Part shown: piece by piece, positions 1 to 15,200 of the stretch | Position numbering within the stretch: position 1 is the stretch's first letter | Layout of the letters: each line of letters starts with the position of its first letter | Assembly (NCBI RefSeq): GCF_964355755.1 | Contig: NC_092670.1 | Span: forward strand, 16,307,201 to 16,367,200 | Length of the DNA: 60,000 nt | Reading direction: 5' to 3' | Source of the DNA: Antedon mediterranea | Taxonomy: Eukaryota; Echinodermata; Crinoidea; Comatulida; Antedonidae | Program-made: the position numbers and the translations under genes | The notes under the pieces: model-generated | What the model was told of the DNA's origin: nothing | The model's input: the letters and a program-made list of their open reading frames with translations, nothing else | The model's database searches: none

Positions 1-203
1 CCATTGATGATGAATTAATAATTATGGTTAAATTATTAACATTCAAGTACAATTGATTAGTACTGTAATTTATTATAAAATCTTATTTTATTTACAATCA
101 TATACAGAATGCATATATAAGAAATAAGTTTTTATATTCAAATATTTTTTGGAGTTATTGTAATTAATACTGATTATTGTATAAAATAATTTCTTTTTTT
201 TAG

Positions 204-3200
204 GAATGTCTTGAGAGGCTATTTGGTTGCTATGGCGAAATTGAAGATATTGTTGTTCAGCAAACTCCAGGTCCATCAGTGACATCATCAAATTTGAAAA
301 CATCACAGTATTTTCCTCCAATTGAAAAGATAACGGTTAGAAAAAATAATCCAACATTATTTTCTTTCTGTAGTAATTCCTTCTTTAATATTACTGTACA
401 TTATTACTATTACTGATTATGAAAAGTCTTTAAAGATGTATTGTCCCCCAAAAACATGAAAAATGAAGATTAATTAAATCAGACTTTGAATAGGTTACTT
501 TGTAGTTTTAATAAAGTTAATCACTTCCTTAAAAAAAATCCATTGGCTGGCAGCCAATTTGACCACTTTTGGCTTTAAATTACAGTTTGTTCATGTTAAA
601 TAAAAATTTTTTAGATCAAATTTTGGGATTTATGTGACATTAAAATGGCATATTCAACAACAAAAAAATTGTAAAATTATTTTTTCATGGGGACAATACA
701 TCTTAAATTTTCTATATGTACTCTTAAAAGTTGAATTGCATTTAACTGTTCTTCCAAGATGTTCTGTTTAAATAATTCTTTTAGATTTGACATTACAGTA
801 CTAACAGATTTTGAAGTTGACGCTGACAAAAAAAATAAGTGTAAAATAAATCATCAAATATTAGGCAAATTCTGTCACTTTTTCTAATTTAAGTGCTTTT
901 ATAAGCCTTTAGGCGGTTTGGAATAGGCTGTGCGTCCTCGGCCCATCTTATCACGGCTCAATTGCTTCCATGGACATGATAAGAATAATCAAATCTGTTT
1001 TGACACGTAACAATTTAATTTCTTGTGTCACATAAAATTGTACATGCAATTGACATATATAAATAATATAATTCAAATTTTTTTAAATAAATACATTTTT
1101 AAAATCTTATTTCAACAAGGTCAGTAACACTTGTATATATTACAAACTTTAATAAATTAATTTATTGAGGAATTGTGTTTGTACTTGGCACCATTTAAAT
1201 GTAAAAGATAAATGTAACTAGTTTAACAAGGCCATTAAAATTCAAAAGGATTAAAAACAAAAGAACTTAATTACAAACTTTGACATCTACTACGAAGCAA
1301 TTTATTATCAGATGTGAAATATATTTAATGGCCTTTGCTTGTATTGTATTGCGATATCAAAACCAATTTCCACTTTCTTCAATTTTTTTAACAAAAAGTA
1401 GGTCAAATGGCTATAAATTGTTTACTTTTTTCCATTTTTTTTTGGACAAAAAGTAGGTCAAAGGTAATATGTGTACTGCAGTTACTGCAGTAATAATACT
1501 ACAGTACACTATAAGTATATTAATTTGATACAGTACACATACATAATGTCACTGTATAGTTCTATATAAATGGTGATGGTTTCCAAAAACCATTCATATA
1601 CACTCACTAGAGGGTGACCGTGCGAAGCGAACGCACACTCTAGTTTTACAAATGAACTTAAAATGAACTGTGTGATGCAGTAATGTATACATTTACTGCA
1701 GTAAACTGTCATTGACTGTTCAATCAGACATCACCGTGTTTGGTTAGAAAAGCATATATATTCTATGGTGATGACATTTACATTTTACTTAATGTACTTT
1801 ACAAATCCCAGGCCTAACGAAGGATGTTGTATGGAATTATGTGGCATTAGTCGTATTGTACATATCGTGATAGGTAGCCAACAAGGTTTAGTTTGTAGTG
1901 TGTTGTCAAGTTGAAAAAAAAATCACACACTGTCGCTGATGCTTTTATTTAAATTTAATAGTGAAAGTAATCTATGAAAAACTGATCCTTTTAAAGGAAA
2001 GCATGTTGAGGCATGGCTGTGTAGTTTTACTTTCAATATAATGGTTCTGTCTCCATTCTTGCACATGTCATTGGTTTATTTGATGTAATAGAATTGGAAA
2101 TAATGGCGTACTCTGAATCTGTAACGGGGTTCAATTCAATTCAACTTTTTTTTTACCACAGAGGCCCAGATCAACTGGTTGTTCTTCCCTGAGGACCATT
2201 CACATACAAAAATACAAATACAATTTTTAGATATTATTTACAGCATATAAATTATAAATATAATTAAATTTAATGTGGGCGAGCTAGGTCTAAAGCTTTA
2301 TGTCACAAAAAAATGTTCTTTGCCCATATATGGACATGATGATGTCATATCACTACCATATTTAAGCATGTCACTACCATATTTGGACACATGTTCACAA
2401 AAGTCATGTGCAGCCTTTGGACATTTACTAGTGTCTTTCAGTTATTTTCTTTTGCGTTTCTAATAATTGACATCAAAAATTGTTTTGGTTTGATTTCAGG
2501 GGTGAGAAAGTAGAGACATGCTTACAACGTAGAAATCGTAAAAATATATGATACTTTCTTTATGATGTTTTCACAGTAATTACAAATGTTGCCTTTAGTA
2601 TCATTTAACCTTTTGTTTCATCAGACTGGCCGTCTAAATGTATTTATCGATTTAAACGTATACAGTATAATGACTGAAATATTTTGATTATGAATTAAAA
2701 AGATGTTTTACTATATGTACTGAAGTTGATTCAATATTTAATGAGTAGAAGGATTGTTTAATATCTATGTTTTTCAATGCGGCTGACATTTAACATCGTT
2801 TGTTACAGTAGTAACAATGTTTCATCATTATATAATGTTTACAACATCAAGGGGTAAAAGGTTATTGTTTTTATTCATGTCATTTTTTCAACTTTATTGT
2901 AAACAATGTTTTATCATGACGTTATCCTCATGCCATATCAATTTTATAACCATAACATTTCTTGATATCAATGGTATATTCTTATCAATTGTACTTTCTT
3001 GATATCAATTGTACTTTCTTGATATCAATTGTACTTTCTTGATATCAATTATATACTTTTATCAATTATACTTGATATATCAATTATATACTTGATATAT
3101 CAATTATATACTTTCTTGATATAAATTATATACTTGATATCAAATATACTTTCTTGATCAATTATATACTTTCTTGATATTAAAAATACTTGCCCTCTAT

Positions 3201-6200
3201 TCTCTGTTCTGTCAAGGCATAATGTCATAATCTAAGAAAGGACACATTAAAAATCTTATGCACTTTATGTTTAAAAAAAAAGCAATAACATAGATGGTCG
3301 TTGGAAGTTGTTGATGTGACCAATTCTAACAAAACAAGATTTTGTTTCCATTACGAATGTGGTTTACTCGCTGTAAACTTCCAATCAATGCATACTTTCA
3401 AGACCTGACCAATTTGATTTCTTCTTTGCTAATGTGGAGACTGAGCCTTTATGGCTTGTTCTCGACCTTTACCCGTCATTTTAATGATCATGTCACTTTT
3501 TTGTTGATGCATGTGTTCCATAATTGACAGCTTGAACTTTTACTCGATGACGGCTAAAAAAAAAAAATTATATTTGCGACCTCAATCAGTTATATTTGAA
3601 ATTTTCACACATTTGCAATATAATTTTCTTAAACTTGATGAACTATCTTCGTCAGCTGTTGACCAATATTGACCATAATTAGCCTTTAATTTCCTTGTTT
3701 ACCAGTATTACATAAAATATTATTTATATGTGAAAACATCTGTTGTTTCTTCATTAGATACAAGGGCATGGACGACTCCATTTCGTTGTAAATGATTTTA
3801 TCATTTGTTTACAGTTGAATCTATTGTTGTTTAAGATCTACACTTTTTGTGATGACACAATAGGTTGGGTGTTGACATGGTTCCTTACCAATTTCAGGGT
3901 TCTTGGTCCAAATCCTGAGTTAGTACCATCATTTTTCTTATTGCCAAAACAACACAATTAGCTAGCTAAAATACAGGATTTGTGATTTAAAGAAATAAAT
4001 AGGTCAGTGAAATTAAGAAGTTATGAATAATGGTATACCGTAGCTTTCTTACAATACATTTCTGTGATTTCAATCTCTTATGTTTCGTACGTCTATTAAT
4101 TTTATCAATCAATAGATATTGCGAACAATACCTCTTTTGCTGTTAAACTATCTTATTACGATAAATGGTATAGTTTATCAGTTACTGCAGTGAAAGTATT
4201 ATTTAATTGTACATGCTCAGTTCGTGTATTGGATTGCGGATATCTTTGATTGTATGTATTATGTGGATTATGGGCCACTTAAAATTTATACTAAATTTGA
4301 TACATTTCTTAAACTATAATTTTGCTTAAAAATACTGTAAATATGAGGCAGATGGAATTGCACTAGTCTAATATAAGTTGTTGGATTTTCAACAATCTAG
4401 ACATAAAAACTAAAATTAGTACTGGAACTGTATTGTGTTTAAATATTCTGACCTAGTACACTGGGTTTTGTCCACTCTGTGTCTCTCTATCTCTATACAG
4501 GTATATATTTTCCCAAGAAAAATATCAAAATGAATGCACTTAGTAACTGAGTGAAGTACTTGGCAAAATATTTCCACAGAGGGCGCATGTTGATATTTTG
4601 GCCCATGTTAAAAGAATATAAATTGTTCTTTTTTTCATTTGTGAGGTTATTAATTAACCGATTTTCTTTTTTCAATTTCAATAGGCATGTTCTTTAAGTA
4701 TATATCTATTTACACTTTAAAATTTAGAATTGTAGGCCCTAACAAACAAGCAAGTACTATATTTTGAGCAAAATTCTATTTTACCAAGTAATAATTAGCA
4801 AAACATAAATACTGTATAAGGCACTATGTTGCAACAAAACATGGATTCTTTGATGTAATACAGTATTATAAAGCACACTGCATCCTTGGTTTGAAAGGCT
4901 TGGCGAAACATAGAGAGCTGAATAATATTATTCAACCTACTTTAAGTCAGTATGATAAAAGAGGGTTGTATAGTAAACATCAATCAATTTCATCTTTAAT
5001 TTGATTAAACTGTAGCAGTATTCTTACATACTGTACTGTATATTTTATAAGATGTAATTGGGCAATGTTTTACAAACCAAGATTTATGGCATTTCCTTTT
5101 CATGTGATAAATAAATTTATTTAATGGTTAAAAACTAAATGTACAGGCTGCCGATTTCATTTTGCTCAATTCTCTAAAGTAATATACATTATCCATGTTT
5201 TAGACAGAATTAGTAAGCATAAATCGATATACCAGCTAGAAAATCTAACAACAGGATGCTGAGTTCCGGAGATCAAAGGGTTTATCTGTGGCTGCGACAC
5301 TATCAGTTAATAGGCACCACACACTGCGGAGAATATGTACATGGTACAGTATTGCCGGTATCTGTCGCAGCCAGACCTAAGATCAAGGCGAGCTCGGTTT
5401 CCTGTCGTTAGATTGCCTTGATACCAGTAACTTTTATATATAGATTAAATTAAAGATTTGGATTTGTTGATTTATGATGGAATACAGAATAGGGAGGACG
5501 TCTTTTGGACCCAACAAAGTGTTTGCTTTTATAGTGTTTGTTCGTTTCCCAAAAAGGTGTCGCCATTAGCGTTGTCCCCTGAATAGTATTGTCCCAAAGG
5601 AGGGCTCTATTGTATATCCTCTTCAATAATGTAAAACAAAATTATTTCATGTTGGTTTAAAAGCGTAAACTATTAATTACCGCTATGATTATGATTGAAA
5701 TTCCAACACATGTAAAGACACCTTAAAGAAACTCAAGTCTAAGCACACCATTGACGTCAGCTAAATTCATTTAGTACTAAGTCAATAACAAAATTGGTCT
5801 TTGTAAAAGACAATGATTTTATACTTTTTCTCAAGCTTACACTCAAGATCTTAAAAGCCAGCGGTGCTTTGAGTTTAAGTAGCTACAAATGGTCTCTTTT
5901 GAAGCTTGTATAACATACGATATAAAATATCATTTTGCTAGCTTCACTTTCTCTAACTCATCAAATGAACCAATTAAATCAATACAAAATGGTTTTATAG
6001 TATGTTCGCGTTGTTATACATTATCAATACCATCATCAAGCATCTGGATGTCTTTCAAGATGTGGGAAATTTATTATACATAAATTTAGTGTAATTACTG
6101 CTAAATCTATTTAAAGTAGAATAAATGCATCAGAATTTGGCACAAGGCCATCCAATATGTTGCACACAGTCACTGGGCCTAGACCCTACACCGATTTCTG

Positions 6201-9200
6201 TTTTCTTTACCACTCTCTAAATCTAATTTACCATAGTAAAGTCAAATTTTGAAATGTTTAACAACCTTTGAAAATGTAACTATAATATGCAAAGAACTAT
6301 TATGTTATAACACAAACATTGAGAACATCCCATGTACTGTATAAACATAACAAAATTAGTCCCCCCAATGGTTAATTATGATTTTTTACCCAATACAATT
6401 GTATACGTCTGTTCGTCTTTTTTGACGCCTTCTGTTCCTACTGCAAGCAGTAACTTCGTATTAATACGTGTCTGCACCAATTGTTCAAGCACACTTATTG
6501 TTCCCATTCAGAGTATTATTCTTCACCTTTCTTTCACCCTAAAAGCTATTATTTTATCCAAACGCAATCACATTTAAATGATAAATGGGAATTTATGTCT
6601 CTAAAATGGAAATAATTTTTTCTTTTTTTTTAAAATTTATTATAGAACTAATATTATTATACATGGTTTATAACAAAACAACCTTGAGGTGTCCGCATTT
6701 TAAAGGTAATGCATTCTGTCGCTCTTACTCAAGAGATATGATCTTCCAAAAATTATGCTTCTCTGTCAAATATACTTTTTCATTTTTGCCATTGCATCTT
6801 GAAATAAAATAGATATTGACTCTTGACAAATTAAGAAAGGATTGATTGATTATATTTTTTTTGTATATATAGCTTGATTAACTTTTTCTTAATTTTCTTT
6901 TGATTTCGGTTGCGAGTAATATAAGACAGAGAGTCTGTACAGTTCACCAAGGCCTTAACATTACTATTAGTTTAATGACTAAGCACAGTAATTGGACTCA
7001 TTACTTTCCACAGAGCTACACTTAATTGCAGCACTGTTAAGTACCCTATATGTATAATCTCATGCTTAAGTTTAATCTCATGCTCGAGTATTATCCCATT
7101 CTCAAGTATAATTACATGCCCAATCTTATCTTTGAGCATGCTTGAGTTAAATTTCGTACTTAAGTATAATCTTGAGTGTAATATAAGTATAACCTCATGT
7201 TTGAGTTACATGCTTAAGTATAACCAAAATCAAAATTGTCTTTATATCTCAAGGAACTTAAATATAACGATACTGTAATTCTACGCTGCAATACTGTATA
7301 CTAAATATATATAAAAATGCGTATAAAATGCATTTTGTAAATCAAATTGGTTTTCGGAAACTTTATTGTACTTCTTAATAATGAAAGGGCACAAATGATT
7401 ACTGTAACCATTCCAGAATAAACTTTCTCTATTATTCAGAACTACAGTCTTCTACATAAAGATGATACTGTAAAATATATATGTTGGAAGCTGGATCATT
7501 TTTAAGAAGCAGTCTTGCACAGATTGTTATCACTTTGTGGACTGTATCAGTTGCAATATAAAAGTCAGGATTTATCATCTTTGTAATACGATACAAATGC
7601 AGTAGTTAATTTATAGCATTGTGTTCAGCTTTTCTGTGATATAACACTTTCTTATTATTGCAAATGGCACCTATATGTAACACAGCGATTTATTCAGTAA
7701 CCCTTGTAATACTTAAGTGCATTCAGTTATTCTTATCTTTCAATAATGTCCACACCATATGACCTATTCCTAAGTAAATAATAAACATTGAAACTATGTT
7801 CAAATTGACCTGATTCCAGGCTTTTGGCCGAATAAAAATGATTAAAATGGGTAGGAATGTAACTGTTATTAAGACAAACACATTTTTGATTCTGCGCAAA
7901 ACAATGTATATGATCAAACTCATTTTCTGCTGCCAATGGAGCGAATTTGTGCTCAATGAAGACGTAGCTAGATTTCTTTCTAAAGCTCTGTCTACACTAT
8001 CAAACGTCATGTCCATATATGAACATGATGATGTCATATCACTACCATATTTAGGCATATCACTACCATATTTGAGCACATCACACTATTTTGTCAACCT
8101 AGTGTCTACCAGATACTAGTTCTTTTGAGAGGAATCAAATTTATGTTTCATATTGATTCAAATTACAAATGTTGTAGCCAAAGGGCGTGTTGCAAATATT
8201 AAGTATGATATATTCAAATTTACAGAAAAAGACACAAATAGTTAAAAGGCTATCACTACGTTAACAAGTCATGGGGCCCTCTCGATGGTATCCTGATGAA
8301 ACTCGCTATTACTATCTGAAGTCATACAAAAATTAAATAAAAGGCAATGCCTCTTTGGCTGTTAATTTTAATAAGACTATAAATTACTGTAATTATAGTA
8401 ATTTGTGATAATTATTTAACAGACAGCGTTTTGAATGTTTTCTTTTAAAGAACGTACTATTTAAAGAGCAGTGGCTTACTAATATCTATGATTGAATGAT
8501 CTTATTTTTTAGAGACTCTAAAAATGTGGCAATAAAAGCGTGTTGTTTGCTGTTTTTTTGCTCAATTTCTAGCAATTTATTTTTATCATATGTATAACAA
8601 TTTTTTTTAAATGCATCCCTGGTGCTTCATAAAAATCAAGTTACATTCAAATTCTGAAGTTTATTTCTGCTTATAATATTTGATAGTAGCTGCTGTAAAT
8701 GTAGTAAGTCTCTTTTGTTCCTCCCCCAAGCCCCTGGATATGCCTGTGACGATTTATTAAAGGCATGCAAAACCATTATTTAAGTTTTTAACATTTTATT
8801 TGAAAGATAACGAAAATCTTAAAATGTCTTTAAATTAACAGTGAAGAGGCTGTGATGCATACGTAGTGATATTCAGTCCCGTCACCGAAACATTCTCTCA
8901 TATTCTAATTATTATTATTTATTTTTTCAGGGTTTTCATGTAGCCTATGTTACTTATGAAGATGCAGATTCTATAGAAAGATTAAAAAAGAAGAAAATAA
9001 AAGATCCTAAAGTTTTGTCGACCTCAAAATCACACATAGCAACAGGTCTAGAAAGTAAGTAGTTAAAAATTTATAATAATAATAATTAAACATTGTATAT
9101 AGCGCTGGCCAATTACAAAAAGATGATCAAAGGCCCATTGTATCCTGAAATTTGCTCAATAAATGTTTTTTAAATTTATCTTAAATGAGTCAAAAGTGAG

Positions 9201-12200
9201 TAGGTGAAAGTTTTACAAAGGAGGATACAACAAAAAGAAAAAGAGAGTCCACCGTAAGTCTTGGTTTATCAGAGGAGTTTTAGGCAACTAGATGGAACGT
9301 TTAAAGGAACAAGTAAAAGTAAATTAGACAGCATGAAGGCTTAGGTCGTTTTTTTTTTTTATCATATGACCTAGGGGCCCTTGTGGGTCTTCAACCACCC
9401 TCTACACCATGCTCCTAAAGGATGTGGGTACCGGTTTGGTTGCCGGTGTGTGACAGTGGCTGTGTGTTAACTAGTTCACCAGGGTAACCCTCTACTCATT
9501 TTGAATGATGTACTAGGTTCACATGAGCGTTGTGTACACTGGACCTATGGTTTATAGTCCTATCTGAGAAGACTCGTTCTACCACCAGAATCATGGAGGA
9601 AGTGAGCCTCGAACCCTTGCCGATGTTATGGCTACGTAATTTGAAATTTGCAACAACAACAAATGCTAAATCATTAGTGTTTAAAACAACCCTCATTGCT
9701 AAGTACCGGTTGTCTTATGTGTGCTTCATTGATCACCCTTAGGTTGTTCTATGGCCTCTGTCTACAACTTTACAAAGTTCGAATCATTACTTTATATTTT
9801 ATTAATTTACATTTATTAATAAATACGCATCATCGCAAGGTTCAGATAATTAATTTATATAAATAATTGATGTGAAATTAAATTATATTAATTCATGTTT
9901 AGCATTTCAAGGTTCAAATAATTTTATTTTCAAGTCATATATGAATGTGTTCCACATTAAAGCCGATTATTAATGTTATAATAGCTAGACATCATTAACA
10001 AATCTCTAGACATTCAAGATCATTATATCATATACTTAACTAATTACCATCCTCGCCTCTGGCTTTTTAACAACCTCAGAAGCGTTGCTTTTCCATGTAT
10101 ATTGGATCAAAAGTCTTCGCGAATGCAATTATTGCTCAATTAATTGGATTCTGTCGACGCTTTGCTAAAGACACTGATTAGCTGTTAGGTAATGAACAAT
10201 AGCTCATGGGAAAATAGACGGGAATCAACTAGGTTTTGTCATGCAATCTCTTTTTACATATTATATATGTGACTGAAAACCATTGATAATTTTTTTTTTT
10301 AACAGAATAACCATTTTCATTGCGAAGTGTTTATACTGATGTAGTGAAGCATAAAAAAAAACTGTTGGTGTATTAAATGAATAAACTTGTGGTAGCCGAG
10401 TGGCTCTGTCTACACTATCAAACTTTATGTGACTAAAAATGTGATGTGCCCATATATGGACACGATGATGTTATACCACTACCATATTTGGGCACATCAC
10501 ACTAGTAGACAGAGCTCATGTATAATAGAGAATAGCTACAGGCAACTGTTTGTGAATTTAATTTTTGGTTCAATGAGCGGTCAGTATTTGAAGACCACAT
10601 GTTTGTGATCGCATTCCCATTTGACCCTATTTATATCCTCATGGGAAAAAAAAAAATGTTTAACTCAATCTTTAGTACAAAAATGTTGGAATATGTTGAA
10701 ATCTCAGCATGACCGGTTGGTTTCTTAGAAATCAACTTTAGTATTAAAGTTATATAGATTCATAGAAAGTGGAAACAATTTAAATAATATAAAAATGATT
10801 ATCTTCGATATCATAATTTGTTTTTATTGCTCAATAAAAACAACATTGTAAATTCGCAGAAATGTGGACCATATATTACATCATGAAACAGCATGTTCTG
10901 TACCATTTGCAATGTTTAACGAGAATGATGTCCAGAGATATGAGTGATAATAAATTTGTTATCATTGGTATCGTACTTAACTAACATCTTCACCCATGAT
11001 AAGTATGATAAAAATTGGTGAAAAGTTTGTTTTAATAGATTGTGTAATAACAGAACAATATTCCGCATTCAGTGCAGTGCACTGGTATTCCACGCATTAC
11101 CACGTTAAAAACAGTTTACGCCATGCGTGAACACTATGGGGCAAATCGTGGTATGCATATATCGTTGAGAAACCATGCTTTTATAAAAGTATCAACAATG
11201 AGAAAGATCATGGAGACATTTCTGGCCATGTGCAAAAAAGTTCCAACATTGTCCCCCACCGACCATAAGTTGCCAAGCATGCTCCATTGTCTGTGGAGCA
11301 TTGGCAGACCAAAATGTGTGCAATCATTAACAGGCTTATTATCTGTACACTACTAGTTTTTTTGCTTGCGTATATACAAATACATATGTTTGTTCTAATG
11401 GGATTTTCCGTTATAATACAATCAGACGGATAGAAAGTGACGTTAGACGCACTTAATTCTGTTGATTGTTGGCCCTTGCATATTTTCCTCCTGTTAACAA
11501 GGTAAAATTAGAGTAGCAAATTACAGTGGACAATAAAGTTTTACTTTTTGCCTCATTAGACGATAAAAGGTTCAAATGCCAACATTTAGATTTCCGTACA
11601 TTTTGATTTATGGCGCTTCACTTCAGTCAGACAGAACTCAATAAAGAGAAATAATTCTTATGTTCTGCCACCTACAACTATTGGACAATACACAAGAAAG
11701 TTTGAATAATTTTAATCCTTTTTTTTATAAAGATTTGTTTATGGAGGAGGGACATGAATATATTTAATTATTTGTGTAATACATATAATACCATTTACAT
11801 ATTTGTTAAATTAAACAACTTGCCATATTACAGAGTAGATCTCTTTTGAGACATTCCCCCCCCCCCTCCCCTTTCATGGAACAGTAAAGGGACATTGTCC
11901 TGTGAAACCGAATGATGGGAAACATTACCAGCCATTTCCTATTCTGGCAGCATTTGTGTTGGATTACGTAGGTATCCCTTTAACATGGTTTTATTTGCTG
12001 AAGAGCCTTTTAATCTGTTTACTTGTACTTCAAAGTACTTTTTTTCATTTATATTCTTTACTAAATACATTTTACATTCTGAAATCTTGTTTTTTTTTCT
12101 TCTTAAAAGTCGATGAAAATATTACCTACAGTGAGGCAATTTCTTGTAATTGATAATGATACATTCGCAATGACTGTGTTTTTCTCTTTGGTAATTGAGA

Positions 12201-15200
12201 TAAAACAGAATGGTTGATTTGTAAAAAGCTTTTAACGTCGAACACCGGCAGCTGTCAGCTCTCCCTATTTCTACATCATACAGAGTAAAAACCTTTTTAA
12301 CTGCTTGAAAAACAACTCATAATTGTGGTGTAGATATCTAAGCTATAATCCCATTAGTACTGTTTGTTTGCTTGAGCATTTGGTTGCAGTGGCGATCTTG
12401 TGAATTTAACAGGGGATGGAGCAAATCCAAGATCGTTGACCTAGATGTCTAATGATGCATGAAGAAGGGTCATTGCAATCCTCAAACCTCTGTGATTTTT
12501 AGGTGTTGTTTGTCGGTATGATGTTTATTTCAGGAAGTCACTTTGAATATGGATTTGAACCACCGGACAAGTACTCTCCATATATGGCAATATATAATTC
12601 TGTAATACAGTGCCTGTATTATGTTTATGGCCTATGATACAGGTGTCACATGTATTACAGAATTTTTACAGCACAGCACTGAGAATCACTATTCGGACCC
12701 ATGCCATAAAACAGACATGTGTCCTCATTCAGACCCCATGAATGGAATAAAGGTACTTAATTATATACTCCTTTGTTTATGGCTACTATGTTTTTTTATT
12801 GTCCCAGATTTTCACGTCTTTCAAATTTACAACCTACTGTTGTTAGCAAATTATCCAGTATCCTTTCTAAAATGTGTGCAATAAGTCTACAGACTACACA
12901 AACATACTACACTCATTAAGATTATGCAATTAAGTAGGATTTAACAGAGTGATACAATCTTGTCCGATATTAGTTGTGTAAACAAATAACTGTTGCTGGC
13001 GTGTTCATCTGTAAAAACTAGAAAGGTTTAATGGAATCTGGAGGAATTAAACGAGGTAATTAATTCTTAGAGAAAATGTCTGCATAATAAATCATTCAGG
13101 TTGAGTTTGTTGCACAAGTTGAAACCAAACAAGCAAGAAAGTGCAAATGGTAAATATTCGTTTTCTGTTAAAATTCCAAAAATGTTGCCGGAATAAGTGA
13201 TATTATATTCTGAATGGTATATAAACCAGATATGAGGAATAAGAAATTGCTAAATGCAAATGCACATTCAAAACGTCTTAGTGAAATATATTTAAACTGT
13301 GCTTTCATGACATGTTTATTATATATTGTTTGAAGATGATTTGCATGACACTAATAAAGTTAGGTTTGCGATACACCATGTCTTTCCAAAAGGAAATAAA
13401 TTGAGACATTCTCAACTTTACTTTACTTCTTTTGGAAACACATGATGTACATCAAACCTAACTTTACTAAATTAATTTCAGTCTACATTAAATAGTATAA
13501 ATTTATTTGTAATAACTTCCTTAAATATTGAATAGTATTTCTATTTATTATTTACGATTCAATTCACTCCAGAACTGAAATAAGTAGTTTGTCTGGTTAA
13601 ATACATGTGTGAGCAAGAATGTCTAATGAATAATAGTAAATAGTTAATACAAAACACCTGTTTTCTAAAATTGTTTAATTGTAGATGCTTATCTGCAGGA
13701 AAATTATAGTACTTACAGTACGTCACGTCACATGTAGATTTTATGTGAACCAAAGTATGAAATATAAAAAATGCAAATTTCTATTAAATTTATTGTTGAC
13801 AAAAATTGTACAGTTTTATGGGTAGTAGAAATTTTTAATTTTGTTACAGACTTAGAACTTAACAGGAAAATAACACCCAAAATTTGAAATGCCTTGCATA
13901 AACTCTTTACTTTTTACCAGAATATATATTACAAATTAAAATTTTATCAACGATATTTCAGATTAAATTTGTTCGCTATCTTGAATATCTTTTACAATAT
14001 TTTTCTTGATAATATTTCAGATCGTATTTTTCGTGTTTGATTTCTCCTGCCAATTTCACTTATAAACTCCGAGTATCCAGAAATTTGTATCCCGCTTTCT
14101 ATCTGGAAGCAAACTACATATTGCAATGCGAAATGCTTTATTCACATTTGAATAAAACAGCAATCACTAGATAGCATCAATCAGCCCCTAGATAGCATCA
14201 ATCAGCCCCTAGATAGTATCACTCAGTCCCTAGATAGTATCAATCAGCCCCTAGATAGTATCATTCAGCCCCTGGATAAAATTAATGAGCCCCTGGATAA
14301 GATTACTCAGCCCCTGGATAAGATTACTTAGCCCCTGGAAAAGGTTTTATCAGCCACTAGATAAGATTATATTAGCCCCTGGATAAGGTTTTATCAGCCC
14401 CTGGATAAGATTATATCAGCCCCTGGATAAGGTTATATCAGCCCCTGGATAAGGTTATATCAGCCCCTGGATAAGAACTATCAGCCACTGAACCTGGAAA
14501 CAATCTCAGCATTGATCAACAGTATTTTTTTAAAGGGAATCCTGGAAAAGTTGGTAAAATGAAAAAGAAGACAACAGTTGCTTCTACTTTCTCCTGCGCT
14601 CTGTCCACATTATGTCCCACAACATGCACATTGTGTTTGGTTTATTTGCAAAAATTATCCCAATAGAACAACTAGTGTCTTAGTGATGACATCTGCTGGA
14701 AACTTTCTTGCTAAATTGCTAGTTTAATTTCATGAGTTTATTTAGGTCATTTTCTAACCTCATTAACTTGTATTGGTTACATTAACAGCAAAACATGTTT
14801 GTATTGAAGCATACAGTGTCAAGTGTCAATTGCTGAATTATTTTCTGTATACTCAGACATAATAACCTTTCTTTTCTGCATATAGGTCATATCGTCACCT
14901 TATTCGATGGATTGCCGATAGAATTGTTTAAAAAATGAATAAGTTATAAGAACGTTTAGTAATAAGATATTCAATTAAATTTAGATAATCTAGTGTAGTA
15001 ATAATTGGAATTTAAGTCACGATTTTTACAAGAGGTAGGGAAAAGGTTGTTTTTTTAGCTGATTTAAAAAAAAATATTAGTGTTAATGTACAGTCTAGTA
15101 GGTATTTGTACATTTCGTCACTCGTCACACGAACCGGCGAATCCGCAAAATGTCCATTTCGAGAAAATCGCGATTGTAAAAAAGGCACTTTTTGCACGGT

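Larger units (their letters stand above)
336..8930 (+). other. RRP7A intron, 8.6 kb
   Basis: AT-rich, no convincing coding exon on either strand. It contains a MITE with AAGATGTATTGTCCCC ends (430-707), two Harbinger-like MITE copies (2291-2392, 7981-8100), a 20-bp tandem array (2960-3185), a MITE with AATCTAACAGGATGCTGA-type ends (5240-5422) and a degenerate AAGTATAATCTCATGCTTG repeat zone (about 7040-7220). Short open frames here (60-120 codons) have AT-driven composition and match nothing I recognise. The remainder looks like unstructured intron. Confidence 0.7.

Noticed and set aside
7723-8119. Overlapping open frames on both strands (up to 118 codons)
   Set aside because: They run through a Harbinger-like MITE and AT-rich intron; no protein similarity recognised.
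11072-11356. 94-codon open frame on the + strand in an RRP7A intron
   Set aside because: No recognisable domain, no splice sites around it; kept only as a possible relic.
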